DNA from: Sphingobium baderi
Lineage (GTDB): Bacteria; Pseudomonadota; Alphaproteobacteria; Sphingomonadales; Sphingomonadaceae
Direction: 5' to 3'
Assembly: GCF_001456115.1 (NCBI RefSeq)
Contig: NZ_CP013264.1
Location: 2,932,501-2,996,500 of the forward strand
DNA: 64,000 nt
Part shown: in pieces, positions 27,214 to 37,968 of the stretch
Layout: each line of letters opens with the position of its first letter
Position numbering within the stretch: position 1 is the stretch's first letter
The notes under the pieces: model-generated
Seen by the model: the letters and a program-made list of their open reading frames with translations, nothing else
Databases searched by the model: none
Told to the model about the DNA's origin: nothing
Program-made: the position numbers and the translations under genes

Positions 27214-28509
27214 TCAGATCGCGATGCGCCCTGTGGCCGCCTCGGGAATCCGGCGCGGCTGGTCCGGCCAGATGCCGCGCGTATCGTAAACCGCCTTGTC
27301 GGCGCGCTCGTCCACGGGGACGGATTTGAACATGTCATGATCGACAAGAATGACGAAAACGCCACATTGTTCCAGAGCCGTATCGAGGTCCATCAGTTCC
27401 GCGCCGGTGCCCGCAAACTCCATGGGCAGCGCCTGTGCATAGGGTTCGACCAGCCTGATCCGCCGCCCATAGCGCCGCGCCAGCCGCGCTGCGACCTTGA
27501 CCGCCGGGCTTTCGCGGAAGTCGTCGATATTCGGCTTGAAGGCGAGGCCGAGGCAGGCGACCGTTTCGCCCGGAAATGCGTCGATCAGGTCGGAAGCCTT
27601 TGCGACCACATAGTCGGTCTTGCCATCATTCACTTCGCGCGCGGTTCGGATCAACCGGGCATTTTCCGGGTCGCCATGCACGATGAACCAGGGGTCGACC
27701 GCGATGCAATGGCCGCCCACGCCGGGGCCGGGTTGCAGGATATTGACGCGCGGATGCCGGTTGGCGAGGCGGATCACCTCCCACACGTCTATATCCATCC
27801 GCTCGGCGATCACCGACAGTTCATTGGCGAAGGCGATGTTCACATCGCGAAAGCTGTTCTCGACCAGCTTCACCATTTCGGCCGCGCGCGCGGTGGTGGT
27901 GATGCACTGCCCCCGCACGAACTGGCGGTAAAAGGCCAGCGCCTTGCGCGCGCAGCGCGGCGTGATACCGCCAATGCAGCGGTCGTTGTCGATGAGTTCG
28001 ACCAATATGCGTCCCGGCAGCACGCGCTCGGGGCAATAGGCGATGGCGATGTCGCCCGCAACGCCGGGGCCGGGCATTTTGAGGTCCGGCCGAAGCTGCG
28101 CGAACAGGTCACGCATCGCCTCTGTCGTTCCTACCGGAGAGGTGGATTCGAGGATCACCACGTCCCCCGCCTTCAATACCGGCGCGACCGTCCGCGCCGC
28201 TTGGAGCACATGGGAAATGTCGGGCGCGCGGTCTTCGGCCACGGGCGTGGGCACCGCGATGATGAATACGTCGCTCGCCTCCACTGCAAGACTGGCGCGC
28301 AGATGACCCCGCGACACCACGCCCTGCACCAGTCCGTCGAGATCGACCTCCTCAATATGCACACGGCCCGAATTGACGGTTTCCACGACATGCGCGCTGA
28401 CATCCACGCCCACGACCTGTGCGCCTCCACGCGCGATCAACGCGGCGGTAGGCAGGCCGATATAGCCAAGACCAATGACGGAAACCTTCTGCTTGGTGTC
28501 GACGGGCAT
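27214..28509 (-). CDS. wecC: UDP-N-acetyl-D-mannosamine dehydrogenase family protein
   Basis: 431-residue nucleotide-sugar dehydrogenase. The N-terminal Rossmann motif is VIGLGYIGLPTA (G-x-G-x-x-G). The catalytic region PGPGVGGHCIAVDPWF contains the WecC-type GGHCI cysteine; the lysine-bearing TARAAEMVKLVENSFRDVNIA and the UDP-binding C-terminal GLAFKPNIDDFRESP follow. With the epimerase WecB upstream, it would make UDP-ManNAcA from UDP-GlcNAc for a surface glycan. There are 238 non-coding bases between wecB and this gene. Confidence 0.93.
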   Translation of the reverse strand: MPVDTKQKVSVIGLGYIGLPTAALIARGGAQVVGVDVSAHVVETVNSGRVHIEEVDLDGLVQGVVSRGHLRASLAVEASDVFIIAVPTPVAEDRAPDISHVLQAARTVAPVLKAGDVVILESTSPVGTTEAMRDLFAQLRPDLKMPGPGVAGDIAIAYCPERVLPGRILVELIDNDRCIGGITPRCARKALAFYRQFVRGQCITTTARAAEMVKLVENSFRDVNIAFANELSVIAERMDIDVWEVIRLANRHPRVNILQPGPGVGGHCIAVDPWFIVHGDPENARLIRTAREVNDGKTDYVVAKASDLIDAFPGETVACLGLAFKPNIDDFRESPAVKVAARLARRYGRRIRLVEPYAQALPMEFAGTGAELMDLDTALEQCGVFVILVDHDMFKSVPVDERADKAVYDTRGIWPDQPRRIPEAATGRIAI

Positions 28510-28747
28510 GAAACGATCCTGAAAAGCCTGTGATTTCGCTTTCGTTTCTGCCGGGAAATGCTGAAGATTTCGGTAACGACCGCTTGCCTGCGGACCTGAT
28601 ATTGATTTTGATTAAAAATAATTAACCGGCGAATAGCCCTTTGGGGGATGCGTTGCGGCTGCACATATGTCACTGACGGCGCGTCCTTCTGCCCGACAGC
28701 AAGATGGATATGTCCCTCGCCCCATCCCTTGCGGGCGGGGGGCAGTT

Positions 28748-29860
28748 TCATGCCGCCGCGATGATGCCGGCGATCCGCTCCGCCGCCTTGCCGTCACCGA
28801 AGGGATTATGCGCCCGCGCCATCGCGCCATAGGCCGCATCGTCGTCCAGCAGCGTCAGCACTTCCCGCACGATGGCCGCCCGGTCGGTTCCCACCAGCTT
28901 CGCCGTGCCCGCCGCCACGCCTTCGGGCCGTTCGGTCGTCTCACGCATCACCAGCACCGGCTTGCCCAGCGAAGGCGCTTCCTCCTGCACCCCGCCGCTG
29001 TCCGTCAGCACCAGATGGCACATGTCCAGCAATCGCACGAAATGCGGATAGTCCAGCGGTTCGATCATCGCGACATTGGGCAGATCCGCCAGCACCGCAT
29101 CCATGACCGGGCGCACATGGGGATTGGGATGCACCGGAAAGATCACCGCGACATCGGGCCGCTCCGCAATATCGGCGATGGACCGCGCAATCGATTCCAT
29201 CCCGCCGCCGAAATTTTCCCGCCTGTGGCTGGTGACGGCGACGATCCGCTTGCCTGCAAAGCGCGCCGCCAGCCCATCCAGCCCCGCCGCCAGAGACGGC
29301 TGTGCCAGCACCCGCTCCCGCGTGGCGAGCAGCGCGTCGATCACCGTATTGCCAGTGACATGGATGCCCTTCGCATCGCGATTTTCTTTCCGCAGCGCAT
29401 CGGCCGCCGCGTCGGTCGGCGCGAAATTCATGTCTGCGATGCAGGCAACCACGCGCCGGTTCACTTCTTCCGGCCAGGGATGATGAATGTCCCCGCTCCG
29501 CAGCCCCGCTTCCACATGGGCCACCGGAATCTTGCGATAATAGGCTGCAAGGCTGGCAACCATAGTGGTCAGCGTGTCGCCATGCACGACCACCCGATCC
29601 GGCTTTTCCGCATCGAAAGCAGCGCCCAGTTCCACGATCAGCTTCGCCGTCAGCCCGTCCAGCGTCTGATTGGGCGTCATCACGTCCAGATCGACGTCGG
29701 CCGTAACCCCGGCAATCTCCAACACCTGATCCAGCAAACCGCGATGCTGCGCCGTCACGATGACGCGCATATCCACATGTGCCCGCGCCTTGAGCGCATG
29801 GATCACCGGAAACAGCTTGATCGCTTCGGGCCGAGTCCCGAAAACCAGCGCAACCTTCAT
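28748..29860 (-). CDS. wecB: UDP-N-acetylglucosamine 2-epimerase (non-hydrolysing)
   Basis: 370-residue epimerase interconverting UDP-GlcNAc and UDP-ManNAc. The N-terminal VALVFGTRPEAIKLFPV, the mid VTSHRRENFGGGM and the substrate-binding LTDSGGVQEEAPSLGKPVLVMR are diagnostic. Three consecutive ATG codons occur at 29866-29860; the last is chosen because it lies six bases after AAAGGG. With the WecC homologue it forms a complete UDP-ManNAcA module. Confidence 0.94.
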   Translation of the reverse strand: MKVALVFGTRPEAIKLFPVIHALKARAHVDMRVIVTAQHRGLLDQVLEIAGVTADVDLDVMTPNQTLDGLTAKLIVELGAAFDAEKPDRVVVHGDTLTTMVASLAAYYRKIPVAHVEAGLRSGDIHHPWPEEVNRRVVACIADMNFAPTDAAADALRKENRDAKGIHVTGNTVIDALLATRERVLAQPSLAAGLDGLAARFAGKRIVAVTSHRRENFGGGMESIARSIADIAERPDVAVIFPVHPNPHVRPVMDAVLADLPNVAMIEPLDYPHFVRLLDMCHLVLTDSGGVQEEAPSLGKPVLVMRETTERPEGVAAGTAKLVGTDRAAIVREVLTLLDDDAAYGAMARAHNPFGDGKAAERIAGIIAAA

Positions 29861-29914
29861 CATCATCCCTTTGTCTGCTTCATCTCCCTTTGCAGACAAA
29901 GGTAACGATGGCGT

Positions 29915-30763
29915 TTACGCCTTGAGCTTCCATCCCTTTTTGAGCAGCGCGTAGCACAGCAGCCCAAGACCGATGTTGAGCGCCAGCAGCACGATGCTGC
30001 CCACCACCACATCGCCGTCGGTTGCGGCAACGAAGCCATAGCGGAAGCCCGAAATGGCATAGAAAAACGGATTGGCGTGACTGATCGCCTGAAACACCGG
30101 CGCCAGTCGGTCGATCGAATAGAAGGTGCCGGACAGCAGCGTCATCGGCCCGATCACGAAATTGGTGATCGCGGCGGCATGGTCGAACTTGTCGGCCCAG
30201 ATCGACGTCAGCACGCCGATGAAGGCCGTCAGCCCCGCGCCCATCAGCCCGAACCACAGGATCGCCCAGGGGTGCGCCGGGGTTACATGCACGCCCGGCC
30301 ACAGCGCCATCGCGCACCACAACGCCAGACCCACGGCAAAAGCGCGCGTTACCGCCGCTCCCACCAGCGCCAGCAACAATTCACTACTCGACAGCGGCGG
30401 CATCAGATAATCGACCAGCGTTCCCTGCATCTTCCCCGCCAATAGGGAAAAGCTGCTGTTCGCGAAGGCATTGTTCATCATGCCCATGATGATAAGGCCC
30501 GGCGCGATGAAATCGGCAAAGGGCACGCCCAGCACCTGCCGCCCCGCCCCGCCCAGCGCGAGGGTGAAGATGACGAGGAACATCAGCGTCGTGACCGCGG
30601 GCGCCCAGACCGTCTGGAGCTGCACCTTCATGAAGCGGCGCACTTCCTTGGCGTAGAGCGCGCGCGTGCCCGCCCAGTTCACGTTGCGGATGACCATCAC
30701 GCCCGGTTCGTGAAAAGGCGCGGCGGCAGGGACAGAGGCTGCAATTTTGGACTGGTCGTTCAT
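29915..30763 (-). CDS. ABC-2 type transporter permease
   Basis: 282-residue inner-membrane permease of the ABC-2 family (NodJ/KpsM/DrrB-like) with six predicted spans after an N-terminal cytoplasmic stretch of about 50 residues (VRRFMKVQLQTVWAPAVTTL). The signature region GTFYSIDRLAPVFQAISHANPFFYAI is typical of ABC-2 exporters. No ATP-binding partner gene lies nearby. ATG at 30763 (MNDQSKIAA) fits the usual start; longer frames read into the gcrA leader. It may export a polysaccharide or lipid-linked product with an ATPase encoded elsewhere. Confidence 0.88.
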   Translation of the reverse strand: MNDQSKIAASVPAAAPFHEPGVMVIRNVNWAGTRALYAKEVRRFMKVQLQTVWAPAVTTLMFLVIFTLALGGAGRQVLGVPFADFIAPGLIIMGMMNNAFANSSFSLLAGKMQGTLVDYLMPPLSSSELLLALVGAAVTRAFAVGLALWCAMALWPGVHVTPAHPWAILWFGLMGAGLTAFIGVLTSIWADKFDHAAAITNFVIGPMTLLSGTFYSIDRLAPVFQAISHANPFFYAISGFRYGFVAATDGDVVVGSIVLLALNIGLGLLCYALLKKGWKLKA

Positions 30764-30878
30764 GACTGGATCGACTATCGGCTGGGCGGATAACCCGCAA
30801 GGATGTTGTGCGCGGATTTGAACCCGCGCCTTCGCGCCCCATATAGGGTGCAATTCTTGGAATGTGAGGAGTTTTTCA

Positions 30879-31562
30879 TTGTCCTGGACCGACGAGCGCA
30901 TCGACCAGCTCAAGGCTATGTGGGAAAAGGGCCTGACCGCCAGTCAGATCGCGGAAGAGCTGGGCGGCGTCAGCCGCAACGCGGTGATCGGCAAGGCGCA
31001 TCGTCTGGGCCTGCAATCCCGTCCTTCCCCGGTGAAGGCGAACGAAGCGCCGAAGAAGCCCGCTGCCCCGCGCAAACCCGCGCCCGCTGCGGCTCCCGCG
31101 CCTGAAGCCGCGCCGCGCGCCGCCGCGCCCGCGCCGCAACCCGCGCCCGTGCGCGCTGCGGCGACACCGGCGCCCGCGCCCTCCGGCGCAGCAGCGGCCA
31201 CGCCGTCGCAACCCGCCGCGCCTCAGCCGCGCATCATTTCGGTCGGCCCCGGCGGCTTTCTGCGTCAAGGGCCGGGCGACCAGCAGGCACCCATTCCACC
31301 CGCGCCGCCGCGCCGTCTCGTCCCCGCCAAGCCCAGCCCGGAAATCGCGGACAAGACATCGCTGCTCGACCTGACAGAGCGCATCTGCAAATGGCCGCTC
31401 GGCCATCCGGGCGAACCGGACTTCCATTTCTGCGGTGAAGCGGTGAACCCCGGCTTCCCCTATTGCGTCGATCATTGCGGCCGCGCCTATCAGGCGCAAC
31501 TGCCGCGCGGCACTCGCCGCCCGCCCCCGCCGCTCCCCTTCGGCGGCCCGCGCGTGCGCTGA
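30879..31562 (+). CDS. gcrA: GcrA cell cycle regulator
   Basis: 227-residue GcrA, the alphaproteobacterial transcription factor that binds sigma-70 RNA polymerase at promoters with GANTC sites methylated by CcrM. The N-terminal helix-turn-helix SWTDERIDQLKAMWEKGLTA and IGKAHRLGL is unmistakable. A long Ala/Pro-rich linker (about residues 55-125) leads to the conserved C-terminal RNA-polymerase-binding segment with CKWPLGHPGEPDFHFCG. The start is TTG at 30879, because GcrA proteins begin at this residue and GAGGAG lies seven bases upstream. Confidence 0.95.
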   Translation: MSWTDERIDQLKAMWEKGLTASQIAEELGGVSRNAVIGKAHRLGLQSRPSPVKANEAPKKPAAPRKPAPAAAPAPEAAPRAAAPAPQPAPVRAAATPAPAPSGAAAATPSQPAAPQPRIISVGPGGFLRQGPGDQQAPIPPAPPRRLVPAKPSPEIADKTSLLDLTERICKWPLGHPGEPDFHFCGEAVNPGFPYCVDHCGRAYQAQLPRGTRRPPPPLPFGGPRVR

Positions 31563-31574
31563 GCTTCACGAACA

Positions 31575-31612
31575 GAAGGGCTGGTTCCGAACAGGAACCG
31601 GCCCTTTTTCTT
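31575..31612 (+). terminator. Rho-independent terminator after gcrA
   Basis: GGGCTGGTTCC pairs with GGAACCGGCCC across a GAACA loop (one G-T pair), followed by a TTTTTCTTT run. It lies 13 bases after the gcrA stop. Confidence 0.9.
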
Positions 31613-31660
31613 TGAGGCCGGTGTGGGTGGATATGCAGACTGGCCGCTTTCCATCCTCCG

Positions 31661-31708
31661 TTCGTCCTGAGTAGCCGCCGAGCCTATCGAAGCGGCATGT
31701 CGAAGGAC
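31661..31708. repeat. REP-like extragenic palindrome, second copy
   Basis: TTCGTCCTGAG at 31661-31671 and TGTCGAAGGAC at 31698-31708 form imperfect outer arms around TATCGAAG (31685-31692). The same words make up the compound palindrome at 24078-24188. It lies between gcrA and parE. Confidence 0.6.
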
Positions 31709-31786
31709 ATGGCGCGCATGTGTGAACGCATGCCATCCCTGGCCAAAAATACCACGACGCTTGCGCCAAACCTCCGTGCCCGATAG

Positions 31787-33769
<1,983 letters not shown>

Positions 33770-33825
33770 AATCAATCCGTTACCCGACGCACTCCTGAAC
33801 GAGCGTCCCAAAACGAGGATATGGC

Positions 33826-35103
33826 GTGAAACGGTTTGCGATCCTGCTCCTGTTGGCGTTGCCCCCCCTCGCCGCCCGCGCGCAGGTCGCCCCCGCCTAT
33901 CAGGCCCGCGCGGATCAGTTAATGACGCTGCTCGTCAGCGACGGGGCGGAGAAGGATTTCTTCTCCGATCTCTTCCTCACCGCCGTCCCCGTGGAGCAGT
34001 GGCGCGCCCTCACCGCCGACCTGCGCCGCCAATATGGGAGGCCCCTGTCGCTCGGTTCCGTCCGCCAGAACGGCCCCACCGCCGGTCAGGTGGAAATCCG
34101 CTACGAACGCGCCACGGTCGGCTTCACCCTGGTCGTTGCGCCGCAGCCGCCCGGCCGGGTCATCGGCCTCCAGATCGTCGGCGCGAGACAGGCCGACGAC
34201 AACATGATCAAGATCATCAACGACATCGATGCCCTGCCCGGTCAGACCGCCTTCGCCATCGCCCGCCTGACCGGCAGCGGCCCGCAATGGATCGCCAGCC
34301 GCGATCCGGACCGGCAGATGGCGACCGGCTCCTCCTTCAAGCTCTACATCCTCGCCGAACTCGCCCGCGCCGTCGAAGCAGGCGATCGTCGCTGGAGCGA
34401 TGTGATCCCCCTTTCCCACAAGAGCTTTTCCGGCCGCCTCCTCGCCTATCCGGCGAATGCCCCCATGACGCTCCACAGCCTGGCCACGGCCATGATAGCG
34501 GAAAGCGACAACAGCGCCGCCGACACACTGCTCCTCGCGCTCGGCCGGGATAAAGTCGACGCCATCCTTCCCCGCACCGGCCATGCAAAAACAGACGCGG
34601 CCCTTCCCCTCCTCACCACGGCTGAGGCGTTCGCGCTCAAAATGCCCGCCAATGCCACCCTGCGCCAAAGCTATGCGGGCGGCGCCCCTGATGAGCGCCG
34701 CGCCCTGCTCCGCGACAACGCGGCCCGCCTCGACGCCAAAGCGGTGGACATCGGCTCCGTAGCGGAAACACCGGCCCATATAGACAGCCTCGAATGGTTC
34801 GCCTCCCCAAAGGATGAGGTCGCGCTGCTCGACTGGCTCCGCCAGCATGGCGGCGACGCCCTCCCCATCATGGCCGTAAATCCCGGCATAGCCCCCGCCG
34901 ACGCCGCCCGCTGGCGCTATCTCGGTTATAAGGGCGGCTCCGAACCCGGCGTGATGGCGATGAATTTCCTGACGCAGGCACGGGACGGGACATGGTATGC
35001 CGTAACCGGATCATGGAACAACCCCGCCGCCCGGCTGGACGAACCCCGCTTCGTCGCCCTGATGACGCGCGCGCTCAATTTGCTGGCTGAAACGTCCCGC
35101 TGA
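33826..35103 (+). CDS. Exported serine hydrolase, class A beta-lactamase-like
   Basis: 425-residue periplasmic protein. A signal peptide (MKRFAILLLLALPPLAARAQ) is followed by an N-terminal alpha/beta domain (about residues 25-120, Cpf/DUF3887-like) and a beta-lactamase-2 domain. The active-site motifs are S169-S-F-K172 (SxxK), S227-D-N229 (SDN) and K-G-G in YKGGSEPG where class A enzymes have K-T/S-G. Family members include penicillin-binding-like hydrolases and some beta-lactamases; resistance activity is not implied. ATG at 33826 fits the signal peptide. Confidence 0.85.
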   Translation: MKRFAILLLLALPPLAARAQVAPAYQARADQLMTLLVSDGAEKDFFSDLFLTAVPVEQWRALTADLRRQYGRPLSLGSVRQNGPTAGQVEIRYERATVGFTLVVAPQPPGRVIGLQIVGARQADDNMIKIINDIDALPGQTAFAIARLTGSGPQWIASRDPDRQMATGSSFKLYILAELARAVEAGDRRWSDVIPLSHKSFSGRLLAYPANAPMTLHSLATAMIAESDNSAADTLLLALGRDKVDAILPRTGHAKTDAALPLLTTAEAFALKMPANATLRQSYAGGAPDERRALLRDNAARLDAKAVDIGSVAETPAHIDSLEWFASPKDEVALLDWLRQHGGDALPIMAVNPGIAPADAARWRYLGYKGGSEPGVMAMNFLTQARDGTWYAVTGSWNNPAARLDEPRFVALMTRALNLLAETSR

Positions 35104-35109
35104 CGGCCT

Positions 35110-35523
35110 TCAGCCACGCAGGATCGTCTCCCCCGTCATCGGATTGACGAGCGTCACATTCTCAAGCGCCTGAATCCGCCACTCGCCCGCCCTGCGCGTC
35201 GCCACCGCCAGGATCATGGTGTCGATCCGATGCGGCCCCGCCGGATGCGCCTGACCAGCGTTCAGCCGCGACCAGAAGTGCAGGATCGCCGCGTCATCGG
35301 AGATCGGATCGACATCCGGCGCATCATTTTCCAGCGTCGAATCGCGATAGATGCTGTCGTGCACCCGCCTGTGGCCCGCGACGATCTGCTCCACGCCGCG
35401 CCAATAAGTGCCGAACCTGTTCACAAAGGTCGCGTCGGGATGGAACAACAGGCCAAAGGCATCCATGTCGTGCCCATTCCACGCCATCTGAAAGCGTGCC
35501 GGAATATCCGCAGGCTCCTTCAT
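35110..35523 (-). CDS. SnoaL-like / SgcJ-EcaC family NTF2-fold protein
   Basis: 137-residue single-domain protein with the NTF2-like cone fold (DUF4440 or SgcJ/EcaC type): IPARFQMAWNGHDMDAFGLLFHPDATFVNRFG then ILHFWSRLNAGQAH and GEWRIQALENVTLV. Such proteins bind or convert small hydrophobic molecules; no catalytic role can be assigned. It starts 6 bases after the LysR-type regulator and probably shares its transcript. Confidence 0.8.
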   Translation of the reverse strand: MKEPADIPARFQMAWNGHDMDAFGLLFHPDATFVNRFGTYWRGVEQIVAGHRRVHDSIYRDSTLENDAPDVDPISDDAAILHFWSRLNAGQAHPAGPHRIDTMILAVATRRAGEWRIQALENVTLVNPMTGETILRG

Positions 35524-35529
35524 AAAGGC

Positions 35530-36321
35530 CTACCCCACCAGCGCCTCGACCAGCGCCTTGACCTTCTTCTGCCGCCATTGGGGCAGCGGCGCGATCAGCC
35601 AATAGGACAGGGACGAAACATTACGCTCGCCCACCTGTCGCACGCGCCCGGCGGCAAGGTCCGCCTCCGCCAGCAACAGCGGCACGAAAGCGCGTCCGAA
35701 GCCGTTCGCCGCCGCCTCGATCGCCAGGCCGCCATCGGCGACCCGGATCGACGCGGGCTTGTCTCCATGGGGGCAGCCCGGCCATTCGATCCGTCCGGCC
35801 GGCCCGCCATCGGCGGCTTCCACCGTCACGAACACCGCCTCGCCCAGCCTGATGCCTTCATGCTCGCCCGGCCCGTCCGCCAGACGCAGCGCAAGGTCCA
35901 GATTGGCCTCGGTGAAATCCAGCGCATCATCCGCCGCCACCAGCGCGAATTTAAGGTCGGGCTGGCTCGCCGCATAGGCCGCCAGCCGCTTTTGCAGCCA
36001 TTTCGCCGTGATGTCGCGTGGCGCTGCGATGGTGAGCGAGGAACTGGACTGGCCCGCCTGAATGGCGCGCACGGCCTCCTCGAACTCCAGGAATCCGGCC
36101 CGCAGCGCCTCCAGCCCCGCCTCCGTCTCCGGGGTCAGCTCCAGCCCCTTGGGCGTGCGGCGGAACAGCACGACGCCCAGCATATCCTCCAGCGCGCGGA
36201 TCTGCTGACCGACCGCCGCCGGCGTCACCGCCAGTTCGTCCGCCGCGCGGGTGAAGGACAGATGCCGTGCCGCCGCATCCAGCACGCGCAGGCCGTTGAG
36301 CGGCAAATGCGTGCGCTTCAT
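35530..36321 (-). CDS. LysR-type transcriptional regulator (GcvA-like)
   Basis: 263-residue LysR regulator, slightly shorter than the usual 290-300. The helix-turn-helix is LSFTRAADELAVTPAAVGQQIRALEDMLG (about residues 21-49), followed by LFRRTPKGLELTPE and an effector domain that begins LTIAAPRDITAKWLQKRL. The N-terminus resembles GcvA-type regulators. Its start overlaps the apaG stop by four bases (ATGA), so it is part of the metZ-apaG run. Target genes are unknown. Confidence 0.9.
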   Translation of the reverse strand: MKRTHLPLNGLRVLDAAARHLSFTRAADELAVTPAAVGQQIRALEDMLGVVLFRRTPKGLELTPETEAGLEALRAGFLEFEEAVRAIQAGQSSSSLTIAAPRDITAKWLQKRLAAYAASQPDLKFALVAADDALDFTEANLDLALRLADGPGEHEGIRLGEAVFVTVEAADGGPAGRIEWPGCPHGDKPASIRVADGGLAIEAAANGFGRAFVPLLLAEADLAAGRVRQVGERNVSSLSYWLIAPLPQWRQKKVKALVEALVG

Positions 36322-36716
36322 TCGGCCACCGCGGGCGCAATCAACGCGAAATGGGGAATCGCCGCGTCGAACGTGTGGCCGTCCGCTCCGATCATATGAT
36401 AATGCCCCTTCATCGAGCCCGTCGGCGTGCCCAGCGGACAGCCCGACACATAATCATAGCTACGGCCCGGCTGCACAACGGGCTGCTCGCCCACCACGCC
36501 GTCGCCATCGACCCGGTGCTGACCGCCGCGTCCATCCGTGATGACCCAATGCCGCGTCAGGAGCTGGATCGGCTGCTCCCCGCCATTTTCGATGCGGATA
36601 TGATAGGCCCAGAACCAGCGCCCCCGGTCCGGCTCGGACTGTTCGGGCAGGAAGGTCACGGCCACATGGACCGTGATGTCGCGCGTTGTGGCGTGAAAGG
36701 GGAAAAGTGCGTTCAC
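36318..36716 (-). CDS. apaG: ApaG protein
   Basis: 132-residue ApaG, a fibronectin-III-like small protein linked genetically to Co2+/Mg2+ tolerance and Ap4A metabolism. Characteristic sequence: GRWFWAYHIRIENGGEQPIQLLTRHWVITDG, then VVGEQPVVQPG and SGCPLGTPTGSMKGHYHM. Position directly downstream of metZ is common in alphaproteobacteria. Length is typical. Confidence 0.94.
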   Translation of the reverse strand: MNALFPFHATTRDITVHVAVTFLPEQSEPDRGRWFWAYHIRIENGGEQPIQLLTRHWVITDGRGGQHRVDGDGVVGEQPVVQPGRSYDYVSGCPLGTPTGSMKGHYHMIGADGHTFDAAIPHFALIAPAVAE

Positions 36717-36749
36717 GGTTTCACGAATGCGCTCTAATCCCCCGCCCCG

Positions 36750-37958
36750 TCAACGCCCTATCGCGCGCAAGGCCTGATCGAAATCGGCGATCACGTCGTC
36801 GGGGTGTTCCAGGCCTACATTCAGGCGCAGCATATCCTCGGTAATGCCGACTTCCAGCCGCGCCTCCTCGGCCATGCCATAATGGGTGGTAGAGGCCGGA
36901 TGCGTCATCAGCGATCGCGAATCGCCGATATTGTTGCTGATGTCGACCAGTTCCAGCGCATTGAGCAGGCCATGCGCTTCCTTGCGCCCGCCGCCGGTAT
37001 AAAGTGAGAAGATCGGCCCCGCCAACTCCATCTGCCGCATCGCCAGTTCATGCTGGGGATGGCTCTCCAGCCCCGGATACAGCACCTTGGGCAGGCGTTC
37101 CTCCAGGAACCGCGCGACCTTCAGCGCATTTTCGCTCTGCTTGCGGATACGCAGGTCCAGCGTCTCCAGCCCCTTGAGCACTACCCACGCATTGAACGCG
37201 GAGAGCGTCGGCCCGGTGTTGCGGTGGAAGGGCAGCAACGTGTTGAGGATGAAATCCTCCGTGCCGCAGATCGCGCCCGCCAGCACCCGGCCCTGCCCGT
37301 CCATCATCTTGGTCGCGCTATAGGCCACCACGTCCGCGCCGAACTCCATCGGCCGCTGCAGCGCGGGCGTGGCGAAGGCGTTATCCACCACCGTCACGAT
37401 GCCATGCGCCTTCGCGATGTCGCAAATGCCTTTCAGATCCGCGATATCCATCGTCGGATTGGCGGGCGTTTCGAAGAAGAACAGCTTGGTATTGGGCCGG
37501 ATCGCCTTTTCCCACGCCGCATTGTCGCGGGCGTCCACTGTGGTCGTCTCGATCCCGAACCTGGGCAACAGCGTATCGACCAGCCAGCGGCACGATCCGA
37601 ACAGCGCCTTGCCGCCCACCACATGATCGCCTGCGGAAAGCTGGCACAGCAAAGCCGCCGTCATCGCCGCCATGCCCGAAGCGGTGGCCCGGCACGCCTC
37701 TGCCCCCTCGATCAGGGCGATGCGCTTTTCCAGCATTTCGACGGTCGGGTTCTGGAGCCGCGAATAGGTCATGCCCTGCTGCTCGCCGGTAAAGCGCGCC
37801 GCCGCGTCCTCCGCCCGGTCGTAGCAATAGCCGCTCGTCAGGAACAAGGCTTCGGACGTTTCGCCATATTCCGTGCGCGCGCTGCCGCCGCGCACCGCCA
37901 GCGTCGCGGGCTTCCAGTTCTTCGTGATGTCCGGGTCCTGCCCGCTCTTGCGCTTCAT
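36750..37958 (-). CDS. metZ: O-succinylhomoserine sulfhydrylase
   Basis: 402-residue PLP enzyme of the Cys/Met metabolism family that makes homocysteine from O-succinylhomoserine and sulfide. Family features: ALFLTSGYCYDRAEDAAARFTG, the substrate-contact YSRLQNPTVEMLEKR, and the PLP-lysine motif VVAYSATKMMDGQGRVLAG. The MetZ assignment over cystathionine synthase rests on overall similarity and the apaG neighbour. It starts 10 bases after leuB, and no SAM riboswitch can fit in that gap. Confidence 0.9.
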   Translation of the reverse strand: MKRKSGQDPDITKNWKPATLAVRGGSARTEYGETSEALFLTSGYCYDRAEDAAARFTGEQQGMTYSRLQNPTVEMLEKRIALIEGAEACRATASGMAAMTAALLCQLSAGDHVVGGKALFGSCRWLVDTLLPRFGIETTTVDARDNAAWEKAIRPNTKLFFFETPANPTMDIADLKGICDIAKAHGIVTVVDNAFATPALQRPMEFGADVVAYSATKMMDGQGRVLAGAICGTEDFILNTLLPFHRNTGPTLSAFNAWVVLKGLETLDLRIRKQSENALKVARFLEERLPKVLYPGLESHPQHELAMRQMELAGPIFSLYTGGGRKEAHGLLNALELVDISNNIGDSRSLMTHPASTTHYGMAEEARLEVGITEDMLRLNVGLEHPDDVIADFDQALRAIGR

Positions 37959-37968
37959 CGCTCTATCC

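Noticed and set aside
37959..37968. SAM riboswitch expected upstream of metZ
   Set aside because: Only ten bases separate metZ from leuB, so there is no room; none was seen ahead of leuB either.
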